From assembly GCA_031181145.1 (NCBI GenBank), contig JAPSLB010000003.1, positions 62,001 through 126,000 of the forward strand: a DNA stretch of 64,000 bases, read 5' to 3'. Both the position numbers and the translations under genes were made by a program. Below, piece after piece: positions 37,102 to 45,745 of the stretch. Position 1 is the first letter of the stretch; the number at the start of each line of letters is the position of its first letter. The notes under the pieces are model-generated. The model had not been told where the DNA came from and did no database searches. It worked only from the letters and a program-made list of their open reading frames with translations. Origin of the DNA: Microvirga sp. GTDB lineage: Bacteria > Pseudomonadota > Alphaproteobacteria > Rhizobiales > Beijerinckiaceae.

Positions 37102-38220
37102 TTATTCGGCCGCTTCGGCATTTCCCTTCCGCGCCAGCTCGGCCGTACGGGCCAGCAGATCTTCCACGTTCTTCCGGAACTGCTCGAAGGCAAAGCCGAG
37201 GGCGAAAACCTGTCCGAAGCTGCCGTGGGGGAGGTCGTGGGAGAACGCGTGGGAGCGCAAAGACTCCGTCTCGCTCACGAAGGCCCGGAGGGCCGCCTCG
37301 AATGTCTCGGGATCCGGAGGCGCCGTGCGCGTCCCCAAGGATTTGGCAATGCCCAGGAGAAGGGCGCAGGTCTCATCCCTGAGGGCCTTCAGGGAAGGGC
37401 CGAGCCTGTCGAGGATACGCTCCGGCAGGGGGCTCGCAGAGGCACGGCCGATCATCACGAGATCGTGGCGCACCCGGTAGAGCGTACGGATGAGCGGTTC
37501 CGGATCCGCCGCGTCGGTGAGATGGCTCTTGCGCTCTCGCGCGGCCTCCTCGGCGGCGGCTTCCGCCTTCTTGAGGGCGGCGCGGATCTGCGGGTGGATG
37601 GTTTGCAGGGCGCTCCGGCCCTTCGGCTCCGCCAGAAGCTCGCTCACATGGAGCTCGATCAGACTGGCGTTGAGCGAGACGACTTTGGCGGCGGCCTCCA
37701 TCATCAGCGTATGCGCCCGTGCCGGCAGAACGAACAGGGACACGACGACGCCCACGATGTTGCCGAGCGTGATCTCCGCCACCCGGTCGATGGCGGCCGC
37801 GAGGGGGCCGATGGCCTGGCCGGCTGGCGGCAGAAGCATGATCAGCCCGGTCACGGGCGCCACGCGGAAGCTCGGTTTGATGGACGCGAGAAGCGCCAGC
37901 GGAAACACCCCGAAGGCGACCGCGAGCCCCATGCCGAGCGGCGAGCCGTGCGGAACCAGGGCCGCGACCATGCCCCCGTAGACGGCCCCCGCGAGCGTGC
38001 CCAGGAAGCGCTCGATGGCTGCCTTGAGCGAGCCGCCGACGCTGGCCTGCGTGATCACCACGGCAGTGATGGCCGCCCAGTAACCCTGCGGGAGGTTGAA
38101 GAATTTCGTGATGGCGAAGGCGAGCGTGCCGGCGATGGTCACGCGCAGGGCGAGCTTCAGTTCCGCTTGACGCGCTCCGATCCGTCCCGTCGCCTTTTCG
38201 ATCCACCCTGACAATGCCAT
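37102..38220 (-). CDS. FUSC-family inner membrane transporter (aromatic acid exporter-like)
   Basis: 372 residues with six hydrophobic segments in the first 170 residues, containing the conserved LPQGYWAAITAVVITQASVGGSLKAAIERFLGTLAG, then a long cytoplasmic helical region ending in a second cysteine-free domain. This is half the size of AaeB, which duplicates the unit, so dimerisation is expected. Substrate is unknown; aromatic acids and fusaric acid are known for the family. It stands alone, without a membrane-fusion partner nearby. Confidence 0.85.
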   Translation of the reverse strand: MALSGWIEKATGRIGARQAELKLALRVTIAGTLAFAITKFFNLPQGYWAAITAVVITQASVGGSLKAAIERFLGTLAGAVYGGMVAALVPHGSPLGMGLAVAFGVFPLALLASIKPSFRVAPVTGLIMLLPPAGQAIGPLAAAIDRVAEITLGNIVGVVVSLFVLPARAHTLMMEAAAKVVSLNASLIELHVSELLAEPKGRSALQTIHPQIRAALKKAEAAAEEAARERKSHLTDAADPEPLIRTLYRVRHDLVMIGRASASPLPERILDRLGPSLKALRDETCALLLGIAKSLGTRTAPPDPETFEAALRAFVSETESLRSHAFSHDLPHGSFGQVFALGFAFEQFRKNVEDLLARTAELARKGNAEAAE

Positions 38221-38265
38221 GCGATTCTCCGAACGCAGAGCATAGAGGGTGGTTCGCAGATCGGG

Positions 38266-38475
38266 CTAGGCGCCTTGAGCCCAGGAGGCCTGCGCCTCGT
38301 CCCCGAGCACCTGAAGGCTGGAGCCGCAATCGGCGCATGTGCCGAGTTCCGGCGATGCGATCATTTGCATGGTGCGGCATTCCGGACAGCCTTTCATTGC
38401 CATCCGGAGCAGCCCCTGCATCTGGCTCGCGCCTTGTCGATGGGCCTCGCTGACCTGTACGGCTTGTTCGAACAT
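38266..38475 (-). CDS. Small zinc-ribbon protein
   Basis: 69 residues with a CX2C-X13-CX2C pattern (Cys30, 33, 47, 50), likely a treble-clef or ribbon zinc site; the preceding 28 residues are an amphipathic helix. GGAGG five bases before the start at 38475 supports it over in-frame starts upstream. The family is not recognised and function is unknown. The gene is 45 bases downstream of the FUSC start region on the same strand orientation, before it in transcription. Confidence 0.75.
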   Translation of the reverse strand: MFEQAVQVSEAHRQGASQMQGLLRMAMKGCPECRTMQMIASPELGTCADCGSSLQVLGDEAQASWAQGA

Positions 38476-38543
38476 GGTCGCCTCCATGGAAGGAGACAAC
38501 GTTACTCTCATGCGATTCGGACGGCAAGAGAGATAAAGGGGGA

Positions 38544-38918
38544 TCAGGCGGGCTCGCGATGCCCGGTGGCGAGCGTGACCTCCATGCGGGTGACGAGGCT
38601 TGCCACGACGGAGAAGAGTCCGAACAGAAGATGCGGCAGGTAAACCCGCTCGGAGAACCCGAGCAGGAAGGGTGAGGCGGCAAGCAGGGCGCCTGCGGCA
38701 CCGTCCAGGATCAGATGGAGGGACATGGGCAGGATGCGCAGCATTCCGAGTTCATAGGCAGTGAACGCGGAATAGAGAATGGCTCCCGCGCCGAAGACGA
38801 CTGCGACCCATTTGGCCGTGGCTACATCCGCGAAGCCGAACAGCCAGGGAGATGCAAGGAGAGCGACGCCCCAGAGATAGTCGATCGCACCGTGGATACG
38901 GCTGGGAAGAAAGCGCAT
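38544..38918 (-). CDS. SPW-repeat membrane protein
   Basis: 124 residues with four hydrophobic segments in two repeats, each holding the SPW-type motif (ASPWLFGF at about 22-29 and ASPFLLGF at about 80-87). Such proteins are small inner-membrane proteins of unknown role that often lie near stress genes. It begins a leftward set with the zinc-ribbon and FUSC genes, though the 70-base gaps do not prove an operon. Confidence 0.82.
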   Translation of the reverse strand: MRFLPSRIHGAIDYLWGVALLASPWLFGFADVATAKWVAVVFGAGAILYSAFTAYELGMLRILPMSLHLILDGAAGALLAASPFLLGFSERVYLPHLLFGLFSVVASLVTRMEVTLATGHREPA

Positions 38919-39018
38919 TCTCGGCCTCTTGCTGCTCGGCAGCGGGCCAACGTCTTGTCGAGGGGTCTGTTCCGGCGCGAGCGCTTGTGCCTGAGCAGGG
39001 CTGCGCTAGATCGGGGTC

Positions 39019-39270
39019 ATGAGCAGAATTCGATGGCAGCAGGACGCGGTCGCCGGCGTGCCGCTCAACCGCCACAAGGGCTTCGTGGGCCCGGTCGAGG
39101 TTGGCAGCGTGGCCTATGACGGCAGCAACAGGTTCTGGATCTGGTCGACGCCTCTTCAGGAGGACGCCTGGGGCTATGGGCCCACGGAGGAGGCGGCGAA
39201 GACGGCCCTTGAACACTGGCTCGTGGCTTGGCTCGGCAATTTCAGGTCCTACTTTCAAGCTGACGCGTGA
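39019..39270 (+). CDS. Conserved-looking hypothetical protein
   Basis: 83 residues, soluble, with many tryptophans (RIRWQQDAV, FWIWSTPLQEDAWGY, HWLVAWLG) and no cysteines. The composition and codon use are those of a real gene. No family recognised. It is monocistronic and faces the small membrane protein at 39307. Confidence 0.65.
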   Translation: MSRIRWQQDAVAGVPLNRHKGFVGPVEVGSVAYDGSNRFWIWSTPLQEDAWGYGPTEEAAKTALEHWLVAWLGNFRSYFQADA

Positions 39271-39306
39271 GCGCCAGCTCGATGAAATTCGCCTCGCCCG
39301 CCGCGC

Positions 39307-39552
39307 TCAGATCCGCGTGGTGCGGCCGCGCCCCAGAAAGTAATACAGCAGCCCGGCAATCACCACGACAGCGAGGACGACCCACAGCCAGGTGCTCGTC
39401 TCCCCGCCGCCGGCGGTTCCCGTGGCCTCCGGGGCGGCGGTACCGCTTCCCGCGTCGCCGGGAGTTCCGCCCGGAGTGGTCTGTGCCATGGCCAGAGCGC
39501 TCCACGCCGTGAGCATCATTGTCAGCAGCGATACCTTGATGGTCTCGATCAT
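39307..39552 (-). CDS. Small envelope protein with signal peptide and C-terminal membrane helix
   Basis: 81 residues: a signal peptide (cleavage near AMA, residue 23), a low-complexity Gly/Ala/Thr/Pro linker of about 30 residues, a hydrophobic helix (about 54-72, WLWVVLAVVVIAGLLYYFL) and a basic end (GRGRTTRI). This would put the linker in the periplasm and the basic end in the cytoplasm. No function assigned; similar small proteins are common in Methylobacteriaceae-like genomes. Confidence 0.68.
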   Translation of the reverse strand: MIETIKVSLLTMMLTAWSALAMAQTTPGGTPGDAGSGTAAPEATGTAGGGETSTWLWVVLAVVVIAGLLYYFLGRGRTTRI

Positions 39553-39776
39553 CCGTCTTCCTCCCAGGGCAAGAGCGCCCGCAGATCAACGTTGCCTGGG
39601 TCGGGCTGTTCCTGAGACGAAGCGCCCCGAAGGAGCAGGAACACGGAGCTCTTTCGCGTGTTTGTCGCGACAGCGCCTGCGCGGCCGCAAGTCCAGCCGG
39701 AGATTATCCCTTATCGCCGAGGACTTAGCCGCACGTCATGTTATTATATATTGCGATTGCCAGGTGAGGACAGGCC

Positions 39777-40412
39777 ATGAGTCACGTAGTTCTGCTGGGC
39801 GACAGCGTGTTCGACAACGGCGCCTATGTGAGGCCAGGAGAGCCTGATGTCCTGGCACAGGTGCAGGCCAGGCTCCCGACGGGCTGGCGCTGCACGAGGA
39901 ACGCCGTCGACGGGGCGATCACGACAGGTCTGGGACGCCAGCTCGCCTATCTGCCTGATGATGCAAGTCATTTGGTCCTGAGCATCGGCGGCAATGACGC
40001 GCTGGGCAGCAGCGCCATCCTCCGTGAAAGTGCTCGCTCCGTGGCGGAAGTCATGTCCCGGGTCGCCGACGTTCGGGATTCCTTCGCCCGCAGTTTCCGC
40101 AAGGCGCTGGATCAGGTGATGGTTTATCGTCTGCCGACAATCCTCTGCACGATCTACGATGGGCGTTTTCCGGATCAGGAGGAGCAGCGCCAGGTGGTGG
40201 CCGCCCTGTCGGTCTTCAACGATGTCATCACGCGTGAAGCCTTCCTTCGAAGGCTGGCGTTGATCGACCTGCGGCTGATCTGCAATCAGCATGAGGATTA
40301 CGCAAATCCCATCGAGCCTTCGGCGAAAGGCGGCGCCAAGATCGCGACTGCGATCGTGCAGGCGGTTGCGGGAGATGCCATTTTTCCACGTTCCCAAGTT
40401 TATGCGGGATGA
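39777..40412 (+). CDS. SGNH/GDSL-family hydrolase with atypical C-terminal block
   Basis: 211 residues, cytoplasmic, with block I LLGDSVFDNG (nucleophile Ser10) and block III IGGNDALG (Asn73). The usual C-terminal block V, D-x-x-H-P, is not present: the aligned position reads IEPSAKGG (Glu180 in place of His). Lipase/esterase or acyl-thioesterase activity is therefore doubtful, or a different base is used. Single gene on the plus strand, with no partner. Confidence 0.78.
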   Translation: MSHVVLLGDSVFDNGAYVRPGEPDVLAQVQARLPTGWRCTRNAVDGAITTGLGRQLAYLPDDASHLVLSIGGNDALGSSAILRESARSVAEVMSRVADVRDSFARSFRKALDQVMVYRLPTILCTIYDGRFPDQEEQRQVVAALSVFNDVITREAFLRRLALIDLRLICNQHEDYANPIEPSAKGGAKIATAIVQAVAGDAIFPRSQVYAG

Positions 40413-40643
40413 GCGGGGATATCCGTTTCGAAGCCTATCTCCGATCCGGGTTCATGACCGATACAGCCAATTACTTCATGTCTGCAATGCTTGGCAGTAT
40501 TAGAGTTGTCGCCCAGCAATATGAACGCTGTATGAATGGTAATCTAAATAATCGGCCTAGTAATGGTCGAGAATGAAACCTTTTTTATTTTTGTAGATTG
40601 GTTACGCACAAATGGTGCTCACCATTTTGGTATGAGGTTTGTC

Positions 40644-41216
40644 ATGAAGAAGGTGATCCTGCTCTCGAGCGCTGCCTTGCTGACAGTCGCGAGCATCGGC
40701 TCGGCCCAAGCTCAAAGAGTTTATCGCGGTGACGGCTGGCGTGGCGGTTATCACCACCATCACTATCGTCATCGCGGCTGGGGCAACGGCGGTGCCTTGG
40801 CCGCCGGCCTGATCGGCGGTGCGCTGCTGGGCGGCCTCGTCAGCGCCGCTGCGACTCCGGCCTATGGCTATCCCGCCTATGGCTATCCTGCCTACGGATA
40901 CCCGGCTTACGGCTACAGCTACGGGTACAGCTATCCAGCTTACAGCTATGGCTACGGTTCCCCCTATAGCTATGGCTATTATGCGGCTCCCGTTTCGACC
41001 CGCGTGGTCTATGCTCCCCCGGTCTATCGCACGCGGGTGGTCTACCGTGAGCCGGCCTACCGCACCCGTGTCGTCTATCGCCAGCCGCAATATCGTACGC
41101 GGACCGTCTATCGCCGCGACGGCCGGCGCGCCCGCGTCGTCCGCGCGGCCCGTCGCGATGTGGTCACCACCGGGTCCATCCGTGAGCGTCGTCCCGTCCA
41201 GGTGAACTACCGTTGA
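40644..41216 (+). CDS. Secreted Tyr/Pro/Gly-rich repeat protein
   Basis: 190 residues: a signal peptide (MKKVILLSSAALLTVASIGSAQA, cleavage near residue 24), a His-rich segment HHHHYRH, a glycine-rich hydrophobic segment (about 50-70), four PAYGY repeats with further YGYSY strings, then an arginine-rich part with four RTRVVYR-type repeats and TGSI toward the end. Similar proteins are seen as envelope or surface-exposed components in Hyphomicrobiales, function unknown. GAGG five bases before the start supports 40644. A terminator follows at 41238. Confidence 0.8.
   Translation: MKKVILLSSAALLTVASIGSAQAQRVYRGDGWRGGYHHHHYRHRGWGNGGALAAGLIGGALLGGLVSAAATPAYGYPAYGYPAYGYPAYGYSYGYSYPAYSYGYGSPYSYGYYAAPVSTRVVYAPPVYRTRVVYREPAYRTRVVYRQPQYRTRTVYRRDGRRARVVRAARRDVVTTGSIRERRPVQVNYR
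40855..40935 (+). repeat. Tandem 15-base coding repeats (PAYGY)
   Basis: Four units encode PAYGY and run into related YGYSY units. Synonymous differences between units show that the protein repeat, not recent slippage, is being kept. Confidence 0.85.
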
Positions 41217-41237
41217 GCCCAAAGCACTCGCCAGCTG

Positions 41238-41266
41238 AGGCCGCCTCCTTTCAGAGGCGGCCTTCA
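41238..41266 (+). terminator. Intrinsic terminator after the repeat protein
   Basis: Ten-bp stem AGGCCGCCTC / GAGGCGGCCT around CTTTCA; a short T-rich tail follows. It sits before the end of the convergent dehydratase gene and may serve both. Confidence 0.78.
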
Positions 41267-41314
41267 TCGTTTTTCAGCGGCCGTCCTGCGGGGAGAGACC
41301 TTTTACCGTCGCGC

Positions 41315-42514
41315 CTATGCTGAAGCAGTCTCGCGCACGACGGCGTCCGGACGGGTCCGGATCTCCGGCAGCAATTCAAGGCCGAGGCCGGGCTTCATGT
41401 TCACCGTGACTTCTCCCTTCGTGACCGTCGGCAGCTCCGTCACCAGTTCCCTGTACCAGCCCATATAGAAGGCGCGGACGCTCTCCTGGATGAGCGCGTT
41501 GCGGGCATGCAGGGAAAAATGGCAGGACGCCGCATAGACCACGGGCCCCGTGCAATCGTGCGGGGCGACGGGAACATGCCAGGCTTCCGCCAGGGCCGCG
41601 ATCTTGCGCGCTTCCGTCAGGCCTCCGCACCAGGACAGATCGAGCATGGCCACGCCCGCGACGCCGGTTTCGAGATATTCCCGGAAAGCGTGGGTGTAGG
41701 AGAGGGTTTCGGAGGCGCAGACCCAGGCCTTCGAATGACGCGCGTATTCCTTCAGGTCGCCGATATTGTCGAGACGGAAGGGGTCCTCGTGCCAGTAGGT
41801 GTCGAACTCCGCGAGCGCGCCCGCGAGCTTCTTTGCCATCGGGAGGCTCCACAGGGAGTGAAACTCCACCATGATGTCCATCTTGTCGCCGACGGCGTTG
41901 CGGATCCTGGCGAAGGGTTCGAGCGCGGTCCGCAATTCATCCGGTGAGATGTCGTAGCCGTTGCTGCGCTCGGCTGCGACGTCGAAGGGCCAGATCTTCA
42001 TGCCGGTGATGCCCTGTTCCAGGAGAGAGTGGGCCAGGTCGTCGGCGTGATGCAGAAAGGCTTCCAGGTCCTCGTAATCGCCTTCGACCTGCCCGATGCC
42101 CCAGTTCGCCACCTTCTGCGCGCGGCCGTCGCGGATATAGCGGTAGCCGGCGCAGGTGTTGTACACGCGGATCCTGTCCCGCGAGCGGCCGCCCAGCATG
42201 TCGCAAACGGGCTTGCCGTGCGCCTTGCCGAAGATGTCCCAGAGGGCGATGTCTATGGCGGAGTTGCCGCGGGTTTCCACGCCCGCAGAGCGCCAGCCGA
42301 GGTAGTTCTGCAGGTCGCGGTTGATCCCTTCGATCTGAAGCGGGTCGCGTCCGATCAGCTTCGCCGCCACCGTTTCATGAATGTAGGCCTCGACGGCGGC
42401 GGCGCCCATGAAGGTCTCTCCGAGCCCGACGATTCCCTCATCCGTGTGAAGCCGCACCCACACGATGTTCGCGAATTCCTGAAGGCGGATGGTTTCGACC
42501 CGGGTGATCTTCAT
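41315..42514 (-). CDS. Mandelate racemase/muconate lactonizing enzyme family, sugar-acid dehydratase
   Basis: 399-residue enolase-superfamily enzyme. An N-terminal capping domain is followed by a barrel with predicted Mg2+ ligands Glu217, Glu243 and Glu269 (VEFHSLW, HEDPF, ASETL) and two histidines, His219 right after the first ligand and His319 in APHDCTGP. The E-x-H plus late P-H-D pattern resembles the acid/base pair of D-galactonate-type dehydratases. Dehydration of a sugar acid (galactonate, gluconate or a shorter aldonate) is the likely reaction; the substrate is not readable. It is divergent from a TRAP transporter that probably imports its substrate. Start 42514 (MKITRVE) fits the family. 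Confidence 0.9.
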   Translation of the reverse strand: MKITRVETIRLQEFANIVWVRLHTDEGIVGLGETFMGAAAVEAYIHETVAAKLIGRDPLQIEGINRDLQNYLGWRSAGVETRGNSAIDIALWDIFGKAHGKPVCDMLGGRSRDRIRVYNTCAGYRYIRDGRAQKVANWGIGQVEGDYEDLEAFLHHADDLAHSLLEQGITGMKIWPFDVAAERSNGYDISPDELRTALEPFARIRNAVGDKMDIMVEFHSLWSLPMAKKLAGALAEFDTYWHEDPFRLDNIGDLKEYARHSKAWVCASETLSYTHAFREYLETGVAGVAMLDLSWCGGLTEARKIAALAEAWHVPVAPHDCTGPVVYAASCHFSLHARNALIQESVRAFYMGWYRELVTELPTVTKGEVTVNMKPGLGLELLPEIRTRPDAVVRETASA

Positions 42515-42779
42515 AGGCGTCTCTCGCGGCTGCGTCCCTGAAACGGCGCCGGGCGGCAGGGGGAGCGTGTCCTGATTCAGGGGCAAGCATATCCATGCCC
42601 ATGCCGGGAGATCCACCGAGACCGGCAGCAAAACAGCTATTCATAAGTCGAATGTGTAACATCGATGCGGCGTGGCGTCTCATACCATTAGCTGATCTCG
42701 CTTCGCCCCTGCTCGGCTTGAATAATTCACCCCCGCGAACAGAATAGTAGCAAAGCAATAATCCAGGGCGGGAGGAGCC

Positions 42780-43322
42780 GTGAGCAGGATAGGAGCCTTC
42801 TTCTTCAAAGGCTTGGAAGGACTCATGGTCTTTCTTCTCGCCGGCATGGTCGTCATGGTGTTCGGCAATGTCGTGCTGCGTTACCTCTTCGACACCGGCA
42901 TCGACGTGTCGGAGGAGCTGTCCCGGTTCTTCTTCGTCTGGCTCACCTTCATCGGCGCCGTCGTGGTCGGGCGGGAGAATGCCCATCTCGGCGTCGAAAC
43001 CCTCGTGTCGAAGCTCGGAGACAGGGGCCGCAAGGTCTGCATGGTCCTGTCCGACATCTTCGTGATCATCTGCTGCGCCATCTTCTTCTGGGGAACCTGG
43101 CTGCAGGCGGAGATCAACGCCACGAACTTCGCCCCCATCACCGAGATCTCCATGCTTTGGGTCTACGGCATCGGTTATTTCACGAGCGTCGGCCTGGGTC
43201 TGATGGCGGTCTTCAGAATTCTGCGGGTGCTCACGGGACGGATCAGCGAGCGGGAACTGAGGGCCTTCGCCGGGGACTACAGCGACGATGAAGCCCATGC
43301 CTTGAGGGAGCGGCTCGAGTGA
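42780..43322 (+). CDS. TRAP transporter small permease subunit (DctQ)
   Basis: 180 residues with four hydrophobic segments; the conserved core F-L-x-W-L-x-x-x-G-A reads FFFVWLTFIGAVVVGRENAH. GTG start with GGAGG upstream. It overlaps the large subunit start by four bases (GTGA), so both are coupled. Confidence 0.92.
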   Translation: MSRIGAFFFKGLEGLMVFLLAGMVVMVFGNVVLRYLFDTGIDVSEELSRFFFVWLTFIGAVVVGRENAHLGVETLVSKLGDRGRKVCMVLSDIFVIICCAIFFWGTWLQAEINATNFAPITEISMLWVYGIGYFTSVGLGLMAVFRILRVLTGRISERELRAFAGDYSDDEAHALRERLE

Positions 43323-44602
43323 CGATCCTCGTCTTCCTTTTCTCCCTGCTTGGGGCGATGGCGCTCGGCATGCCGATCGCCTTCGCGCTCATCGTCTGCG
43401 CGCTCGCGCTCATGTTGTGGCTCGGCAATTTCGACAGCCAGATCGTGGCCCAGAACATGATCATCGGCGCGGATAACTTCCAGCTTCTGGCCGTCCCGTT
43501 CTTCCTCCTGGCAGGGGAACTGATGAACGCGGGCGGCCTGTCGAAGCGCATCGTCAACTTCGCTCTCGCGTGTCTCGGGCACATTCATGGAGGATTGGGC
43601 TACGTCGCCATCGTCGCGGCGATGATCCTCGCCGCCCTGTCGGGGTCGGCGGCGGCCGATACGGCGGCGCTCGCGGCGATCCTGATCCCGATGATGCGCA
43701 ATGCGGGATACGACATTCCGCGATCGGCAGGTCTCATCGCGGCAGGCGGCATCATCGCGCCGGTGATTCCGCCGTCCATCGGCTTCATCGTCTTCGGGGT
43801 GGCGGCGAACGTATCGATTTCGCAACTGTTCCTGGCAGGCGTCGCTCCAGGCATCATGATGGCTCTGTCGCTCGTCGTCGCCTGGTGGATCGTCAGCCGG
43901 AAGGACAAGCTGAAGACCTCGCCTCGCACCAGCATGCGGGAGCGCGGGAAGGCTTTCGTCGACGGTTTCTTCGCCCTCCTGATGCCTGTGATGATCCTGG
44001 GCGGCATCAAATGGGGCATCGTCACGCCGACAGAGGCGGCCGTTCTGGCCGCGGTCTATGCATTCGTTATTGGCATGTTCGTCTACCGCGAGCTGAAGCC
44101 GTCGATGCTCTACGGCATTCTCTTGCGAGCAGCCAAGACGACGGCCGTGGTGATGTTCCTCGTCGCGGCGGCGCTGGTGTCCGCGTGGCTCATCACCCAG
44201 GCCAATATTCCCGCTGAAATCAGCAACCTGATCCAGCCGCTCATGGGCAACCAGATCCTGCTCATGTTCGTCCTGATGTTCCTGGTCGTCATCGTGGGCA
44301 CGGCGCTGGACTTCTCGCCGACGGTGCTGATCCTGACGCCGGTCCTCATGCCCATCGTGAAACAGGCGGGCATCGATCCGGTCTATTTCGGCGTCCTGTT
44401 CATCATCAACAATGCAATCGGGCTGATCACCCCGCCGGTGGGCATCGTGCTCAACGTCGTGAGCGGCGTCGCCCGTGTTCCGTTGGGAGCCGTGATCAAA
44501 GGGGTCAATCCCTTTCTGATCGCGCAGCTCGTCGTGCTCGTTCTGCTCATCGTCTTCCCTGACCTCGTGATGGTGCCCCTGTCGTGGCTGAGGGGGCGGT
44601 GA
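43319..44602 (+). CDS. TRAP transporter large permease subunit (DctM)
   Basis: 427 residues, about twelve hydrophobic segments. Typical features are the start TILVFLFSLLGAMALGMPIAFAL, the SGSAAADTAAL block near 105-118, and AGGIIAPVIPPSIGF. Uses the sodium gradient for secondary import of a C4-C6 acid delivered by the binding protein. Sits between the Q and P genes, standard Q-M-P order. Confidence 0.94.
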   Translation: MTILVFLFSLLGAMALGMPIAFALIVCALALMLWLGNFDSQIVAQNMIIGADNFQLLAVPFFLLAGELMNAGGLSKRIVNFALACLGHIHGGLGYVAIVAAMILAALSGSAAADTAALAAILIPMMRNAGYDIPRSAGLIAAGGIIAPVIPPSIGFIVFGVAANVSISQLFLAGVAPGIMMALSLVVAWWIVSRKDKLKTSPRTSMRERGKAFVDGFFALLMPVMILGGIKWGIVTPTEAAVLAAVYAFVIGMFVYRELKPSMLYGILLRAAKTTAVVMFLVAAALVSAWLITQANIPAEISNLIQPLMGNQILLMFVLMFLVVIVGTALDFSPTVLILTPVLMPIVKQAGIDPVYFGVLFIINNAIGLITPPVGIVLNVVSGVARVPLGAVIKGVNPFLIAQLVVLVLLIVFPDLVMVPLSWLRGR

Positions 44603-44637
44603 GCAGAGGGGAAAGAAGAAACAGAGAGGAAACCACA

Positions 44638-45648
44638 ATGAAGGCTTTGAAATTCGCACTTGCCGCGAGCGTCGCGGTCACGCTCCTGTCGGCGCTTCCG
44701 GCGGCCGCACAGTTTACGGAGCGCAATATCCGCCTGTCCAACGGCGTCAACGAGGATCACCCGAACGGCAAGGGCGTCGAGACGTTCAGAACCTGCCTCG
44801 CCGACAGGTCGGGCGGCAAGATGAAGGTTCAGGGTTTCTGGGGCGGAGCCCTGGGCGGCGATCTCCAGGCCACGCAGGCTCTGCGCTCGGGCACGCAGGA
44901 AATGGTCGTCACGTCGAGCTCGCCGCTCATCGGCATCCTGCCGGAGCTCGGCGTGTTCGACTTGCCGTTCCTCTTCGCCAACGAGAAGGAGGCCGATACC
45001 ATCCTCGACGGCGAGTTCGGCAAGCATATCGATGCGAAGCTCGAAGGCGTGGGGCTCGTGAACCTCGCCTATTGGGAGAACGGCTTCCGCAATCTCACGA
45101 ATTCCCGCCGCCCGGTGGAGAAGTGGGAGGACTTCAAGGGGCTCAAGGTGCGCGTCATGCAGAACAACGTGTTCCTGGACACGTTCAAGAACATGGGCGC
45201 CAACGCGGTACCGATGGCCTTCGGAGAGGTGTTCACGGCGCTCGAGACCAGGGCGATCGACGGTCAGGAAAACCCGTTCGTGACCATCGACACCTCCAAG
45301 TTCTACGAGGTGCAGAAATATCTGTCGGTCACCCGCCATGCCTACACGCCGTTCCTGGTTCTCTACTCCAAGAGGCTGTGGGACGGGTTGTCGAAGGATG
45401 AGCAGGCGGCCCTTCGCGAATGCGCCGTCGCCTCCCGCGACGAGCAGCGCAAGGTCTCGCGCGAGCTCTCCCAGGCCTCCCTCGAGAAGATCAAGGGCTC
45501 CGGGGTTCTCGTCAACGAACTGAACGAGCAGGAGGCCAACCGCATGCGCGAGCAGGCGAAGGCCGTGTGGGAAAAGCACGCCTCCACCATCGGCCCAGAG
45601 ACGGTGAAGATGATGCAGGACGAGCTGGAAAAGATGCGCAAGAAATAG
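44638..45648 (+). CDS. TRAP transporter substrate-binding protein (DctP)
   Basis: 336 residues with a signal peptide (cleavage after PAAA, near residue 24), then a DctP-type fold. The conserved arginine block around residue 150-175 reads FRNLTNSRRPVEKWEDFKGLKVRV, in which the arginine after LKV contacts the carboxylate of acid ligands. AGAGG before the ATG fits a ribosome-binding site. Ligand is an organic or sugar acid, probably the substrate of the neighbouring enzymes. Followed by a 12-bp stem-loop before denD. Confidence 0.93.
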   Translation: MKALKFALAASVAVTLLSALPAAAQFTERNIRLSNGVNEDHPNGKGVETFRTCLADRSGGKMKVQGFWGGALGGDLQATQALRSGTQEMVVTSSSPLIGILPELGVFDLPFLFANEKEADTILDGEFGKHIDAKLEGVGLVNLAYWENGFRNLTNSRRPVEKWEDFKGLKVRVMQNNVFLDTFKNMGANAVPMAFGEVFTALETRAIDGQENPFVTIDTSKFYEVQKYLSVTRHAYTPFLVLYSKRLWDGLSKDEQAALRECAVASRDEQRKVSRELSQASLEKIKGSGVLVNELNEQEANRMREQAKAVWEKHASTIGPETVKMMQDELEKMRKK

Positions 45649-45670
45649 CGCGCCCTGTCAAGATCGAAGG

Positions 45671-45705
45671 CACGCCGTCCGGAGCCCGGCGTCCCGGACG
45701 GCGTG
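45671..45705 (+). promoter_or_regulatory. Stem-loop between dctP and denD
   Basis: Twelve-bp perfect stem (45671-45682 with 45694-45705), GC-rich, without a T tract. It may protect the upstream message from 3' degradation and lower expression of denD, as REP-type stems do. Confidence 0.6.
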
Positions 45706-45745
45706 AACCGCCTTTGGACGCTGCTTTTCGAAAAGATATTGAACG

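Noticed and set aside
40855-40935. Regular 15-base repeats that could suggest a CRISPR-like or VNTR array
   Set aside because: They lie in frame in a secreted protein and encode PAYGY; no spacers of unique sequence are present.
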